Of a DNA stretch of 64,000 bases, positions 61,924-64,000 are shown piece by piece. Position numbers and translations under genes: made by a program. This DNA is from a gamma proteobacterium NOR5-3 (GTDB taxonomy: Bacteria; Pseudomonadota; Gammaproteobacteria; Pseudomonadales; Halieaceae). The notes beneath the pieces were generated by a model. It saw only the letters and a program-made list of their open reading frames with translations, ran no database searches and was not told the origin of the DNA. The stretch covers positions 1,042,365 to 1,106,364 of the forward strand of contig DS999405.1 in assembly GCA_000158155.1 (NCBI GenBank). Reading direction: 5' to 3'. Within the stretch, counting starts at the first letter, position 1. Every line of letters starts with the position of its first letter.

Positions 61924-62205
61924 TCAAAACACGGGCGGCACATAGGCCGCATCGATAATGCCCTCCCGGCGCATTCCCAGAACAACGTCGCGGCGCCAAA
62001 GCACCCGCAGGCCCGATAAGACGAGCAGGTAGCTCAGGCCACAGAGATAGATTGCAGAGGCTTCCAGGTCTCGCCTCTCCACCCAAATGACCAACACGAA
62101 GACCATGAGAGGCAGGAGACTCAGTGCGTGCATAAAAAACAAACGGTTGTACCGCCGCGTGTACTCAGCGTCATGCGCCTTTTTAGTCAACTGGGCATGA
62201 TTCAT
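61924..62205 (-). CDS. Small two-helix inner-membrane protein
   Basis: A 93-residue protein; ATG at 62205 follows GGAG by about 10 bases. The basic N-terminus (MNHAQLTKKAHDAEYTRRYNR) is followed by a membrane segment (LFFMHALSLLPLMVFVLVIWV), a short hydrophilic loop, and a second segment (ASAIYLCGLSYLLVLSGLRVLW). No family recognised. It sits 20 bp before the C39 gene and 83 bp after the small exported protein, in the same direction. Confidence 0.65.
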   Translation of the reverse strand: MNHAQLTKKAHDAEYTRRYNRLFFMHALSLLPLMVFVLVIWVERRDLEASAIYLCGLSYLLVLSGLRVLWRRDVVLGMRREGIIDAAYVPPVF

Positions 62206-62288
62206 GAACAATGGCTCCTGCATGCGATCACAATGGGGATTGGAAACGAAAGCAAGGCTGAGGCAAGCACCTTGCCCCAGCCCACCGC

Positions 62289-62627
62289 TTATCGGGATTT
62301 GGACCCAATATCGCAGGTCACACAAGATCCACTGGCCGCCGCCATAATCGGGACATATTCGCCCCAGAAGAAACTCGCGAGGCTTACGTCCAGAGCCGCC
62401 ACGCCAATAATCCAGGGCCAAAGTTCGCCCTGGGTCTCACTCATCGCAGACTCATCCAGGACCCGCACGTCAGAGGAAGGCGAACTATCAAAAGCCTCAA
62501 ATAGTAGACTGGACTGCGACTCATTCACCACGGTCTGTTGCGGTGAATCAACTTCGGCCCAGCTGCTCTGCGAGACGATCAAACCCAAGGCGACAACTGC
62601 CGCACACTGCTTCTTTACCATTTGCAT
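62289..62627 (-). CDS. Small exported protein with double-glycine-like leader motif
   Basis: A 112-residue protein; ATG at 62627 has AAGGA about 8 bases upstream. Signal peptide MQMVKKQCAAVVALGLIV, then a Ser-rich spacer, then LDESAMSETQGE (residues 57-68), followed by a hydrophobic stretch (LWPWIIGVAALDVSLASFFWGEYVPIM, split here for length) and a Cys pair C102/C105 (SCVTCDIG). If cut after residue 68, Leu -12, Met -7 and Gly -2 would match the spacing of bacteriocin double-glycine leaders. The product would be a 44-residue hydrophobic peptide with two Cys. That it is the substrate of the C39 peptidase downstream is inferred. Confidence 0.7.
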   Translation of the reverse strand: MQMVKKQCAAVVALGLIVSQSSWAEVDSPQQTVVNESQSSLLFEAFDSSPSSDVRVLDESAMSETQGELWPWIIGVAALDVSLASFFWGEYVPIMAAASGSCVTCDIGSKSR

Positions 62628-62673
62628 AATGTGATTCCTTTTAGCATTACTTTCTTCAAAAAATTCCCCACCA

Positions 62674-63474
62674 CTAAAACTCATAAAACCATTGCACCCT
62701 CATGCCGCCACTACGATCCGTAGCAAGATCCGCGGTAACAAACAGCGAATGGGCTCGGGCAACGGAAAGCGCCACACCGGCATGAATCCCAAGACGCTCC
62801 GTGGGTCCCAGAACCCGACCTGAGCCCAGACCGGTGGCATTGCGGCGCTCAAACGCCGCACCACCAAACAAGGTGACGCTGGAATTGGCGGCGAAGTTCA
62901 CGCCGGGCGCAATGCGCCAACTGGATCCCGGGCTTACCGTCACCGAGTCAAGACGGTACCCGCGCTGCAAATTGATCGAGGTTGAGAGCGATAGCACCAA
63001 CGGGTCGATGCTTTTATATGTGGTCACGGCAAACTGACCACCGGATAGATACTGCCTTCGTGCGGCGCCGCTACTGGCAAGCATCGCGCGAGCCTCAAGT
63101 AACAGGGCTGGCCGGTTGGATTCTGGCATGGCTAGCCAATTGGCCCCCACACTGATTGCCTGATTTTGCTCCCGCACCTTTGGTACTGCTCCGGCCAGAG
63201 TGAACTGCTGCATCTGTAGTTGGGCATTGAGTTCCAGGCGAGAACTCACGCCGTAACGCACTCCCGTAGACACGTTGCTCTGTCGCTCGAACATGCCTGC
63301 CGCTGACATGACCGATCGATAATCGAGACTGCTACTCAATTGCCAGGTAGCAGGCTTTGCCAGTAATTGTTCTATGGTGATTGGAGACTGTGCAAACGCG
63401 CCGGCGCCGACGTGCAGGGAGAAATACACGAACACGGCAAACCTTATCCACTTGTGTAATATTCTGCGCATCAC
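62674..63474 (-). CDS. Outer-membrane beta-barrel protein of the C39 cluster
   Basis: A 266-residue protein with signal peptide (through GAGAFA, about residue 28), followed by repeated alternating strands (YRSVMSAAGMFERQSNVSTGVRYGVS, LELNAQLQMQQFTLA, and so on) and a C-terminal aromatic end (VQWFYEF) as required for BAM insertion. It resembles transporter/MetA-pathway-type outer-membrane barrels, and no specific family is recognised. It heads the minus-strand run towards the C39 gene (46 bp to the next start) and may export or anchor the small protein. Confidence 0.72.
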   Translation of the reverse strand: MMRRILHKWIRFAVFVYFSLHVGAGAFAQSPITIEQLLAKPATWQLSSSLDYRSVMSAAGMFERQSNVSTGVRYGVSSRLELNAQLQMQQFTLAGAVPKVREQNQAISVGANWLAMPESNRPALLLEARAMLASSGAARRQYLSGGQFAVTTYKSIDPLVLSLSTSINLQRGYRLDSVTVSPGSSWRIAPGVNFAANSSVTLFGGAAFERRNATGLGSGRVLGPTERLGIHAGVALSVARAHSLFVTADLATDRSGGMRVQWFYEF

Positions 63475-63632
63475 GCCGCTTCTCCAGGTCTTCCGCAGGA
63501 TTTAGGTTGCCTCAGGAACGCCCTCAACGAACACGTCGATACCGCGCAAGAAAACATCCTAAGCAGCCCTCTTGCCGGAAACCACAGTGAGACTCATACT
63601 CCCCGCCCCATTCGAATTAGCTGAGAACATCT

Positions 63633-64000
63633 ATGCTTTTACGACTTTTTGTCTTATGGATTGTTGGTGTGTTGACTGGCTGTGCGTCCTATACCGCGGA
63701 CTATCAGAATCGCCTCGTAAGAAGTCTCCCCAACCAACGCGAGGTCACCTTTAACGACACCCAGACCTATCCCGGCAAGATTCTATGCGGCAGCTACACG
63801 ACGCTGACCGGCTACGGTTGGAACATGCGCACTGGCGACTTTGTCGTTGGCGAGTCGTTCATTCGTTCGACCCCAACCGCAGATGAAGTATTTGTGTATT
63901 GCAGCAAGGATCCGGCTGCGGCGCTGTATGCTCGACTGGGAATTGGCGCCCCGGATGGCAACTGGGCGCCTCTGAGCAAGCTGCGCGATGACATGCTCGC
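63633..64000 (+). CDS. Lipoprotein of unknown function (3' partial)
   Basis: An open frame from ATG 63633 to the window end (122 codons). A signal peptide with lipobox LTGC (MLLRLFVLWIVGVLTGC) indicates a lipoprotein. The visible body has QNRLVRSLPNQREVTFNDT and a YCSKDPAAALYARLG stretch. No family recognised. Divergent from the beta-barrel gene. Confidence 0.7.
   Translation, partial: MLLRLFVLWIVGVLTGCASYTADYQNRLVRSLPNQREVTFNDTQTYPGKILCGSYTTLTGYGWNMRTGDFVVGESFIRSTPTADEVFVYCSKDPAAALYARLGIGAPDGNWAPLSKLRDDML

Noticed and set aside
1-64000. CRISPR array
   Set aside because: No regularly spaced short repeats were seen; the only tandem-like repeats are the 41-bp pair at 2539 and the EGKCG coding repeats.

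Overview
The window reads as a gammaproteobacterial chromosome segment. The right half (about 28-64 kb) carries housekeeping genes typical of that class (gltX, dusA, tal, mlaA, hrpA, mnmC, an M16C peptidase). The two PEP-CTERM proteins, the EGKCG-repeat RiPP operon and the overall gene content suggest a marine lineage of the Halieaceae/OM60-NOR5 type. That placement is inference from gene content only; no rRNA is present.

Left part (1 to about 15.6 kb), mobile element A: a plasmid-like replication module (SF2 origin-binding helicase with two zinc-finger-like Cys clusters, a PcfJ-like protein, a Cys-motif protein and a winged-helix-like protein), a Sel1 protein, and then a defence cluster. The cluster has an MmeI-like DNA methyltransferase, an SF2 helicase, a GIY-YIG (T5orf172/MUG113-type) protein and a small PD-(D/E)XK protein on one strand, facing an Mrr endonuclease and a DUF5677-like protein on the other. 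Two 41-bp direct repeats with a palindromic core lie in frame inside the helicase gene, beside an AT-rich patch, and look like an origin.

Middle part (15.64-27.86 kb), mobile element B: the 3' 48 nt of the intact tRNA-Ala(GGC) gene at 27.9 kb are duplicated at 15.64 kb (49-bp identical direct repeat), so elements A and B appear to be stacked at one tRNA gene. Element B holds a short tyrosine recombinase, small membrane and PEP-CTERM proteins, a GIY-YIG protein, a reverse-transcriptase remnant and three 1692-bp copies of an IS1182-family element. The 4-bp flanks of IS copies 2 and 3 match crosswise, and a terminator between them points the wrong way; both indicate that 23209-24977 was inverted by recombination between these copies. 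All three copies lie next to the same short motif.

Right part (27.9-64 kb), core chromosome: tRNA-Ala; a UbiA-type prenyltransferase, APC permease, DUF4345 and AsmA run; gltX; a GntP-type permease; an overlapping dipeptidase, formamidase-like hydrolase, kynureninase and PhoD-like operon (tryptophan/kynurenine breakdown); dusA, tal and a TerB-like gene; a response-regulator phosphatase with a STAS protein; mlaA; an hvfABC/bufferin-type copper-RiPP operon; hrpA; a MaoC-type hydratase; mnmC and a glutaminyl cyclase; an M16C peptidase; and at the end a four-gene cluster (outer-membrane barrel, small exported protein with a leader-like motif, small membrane protein, periplasmic C39 peptidase) that may be an uncharacterised peptide maturation/export system.
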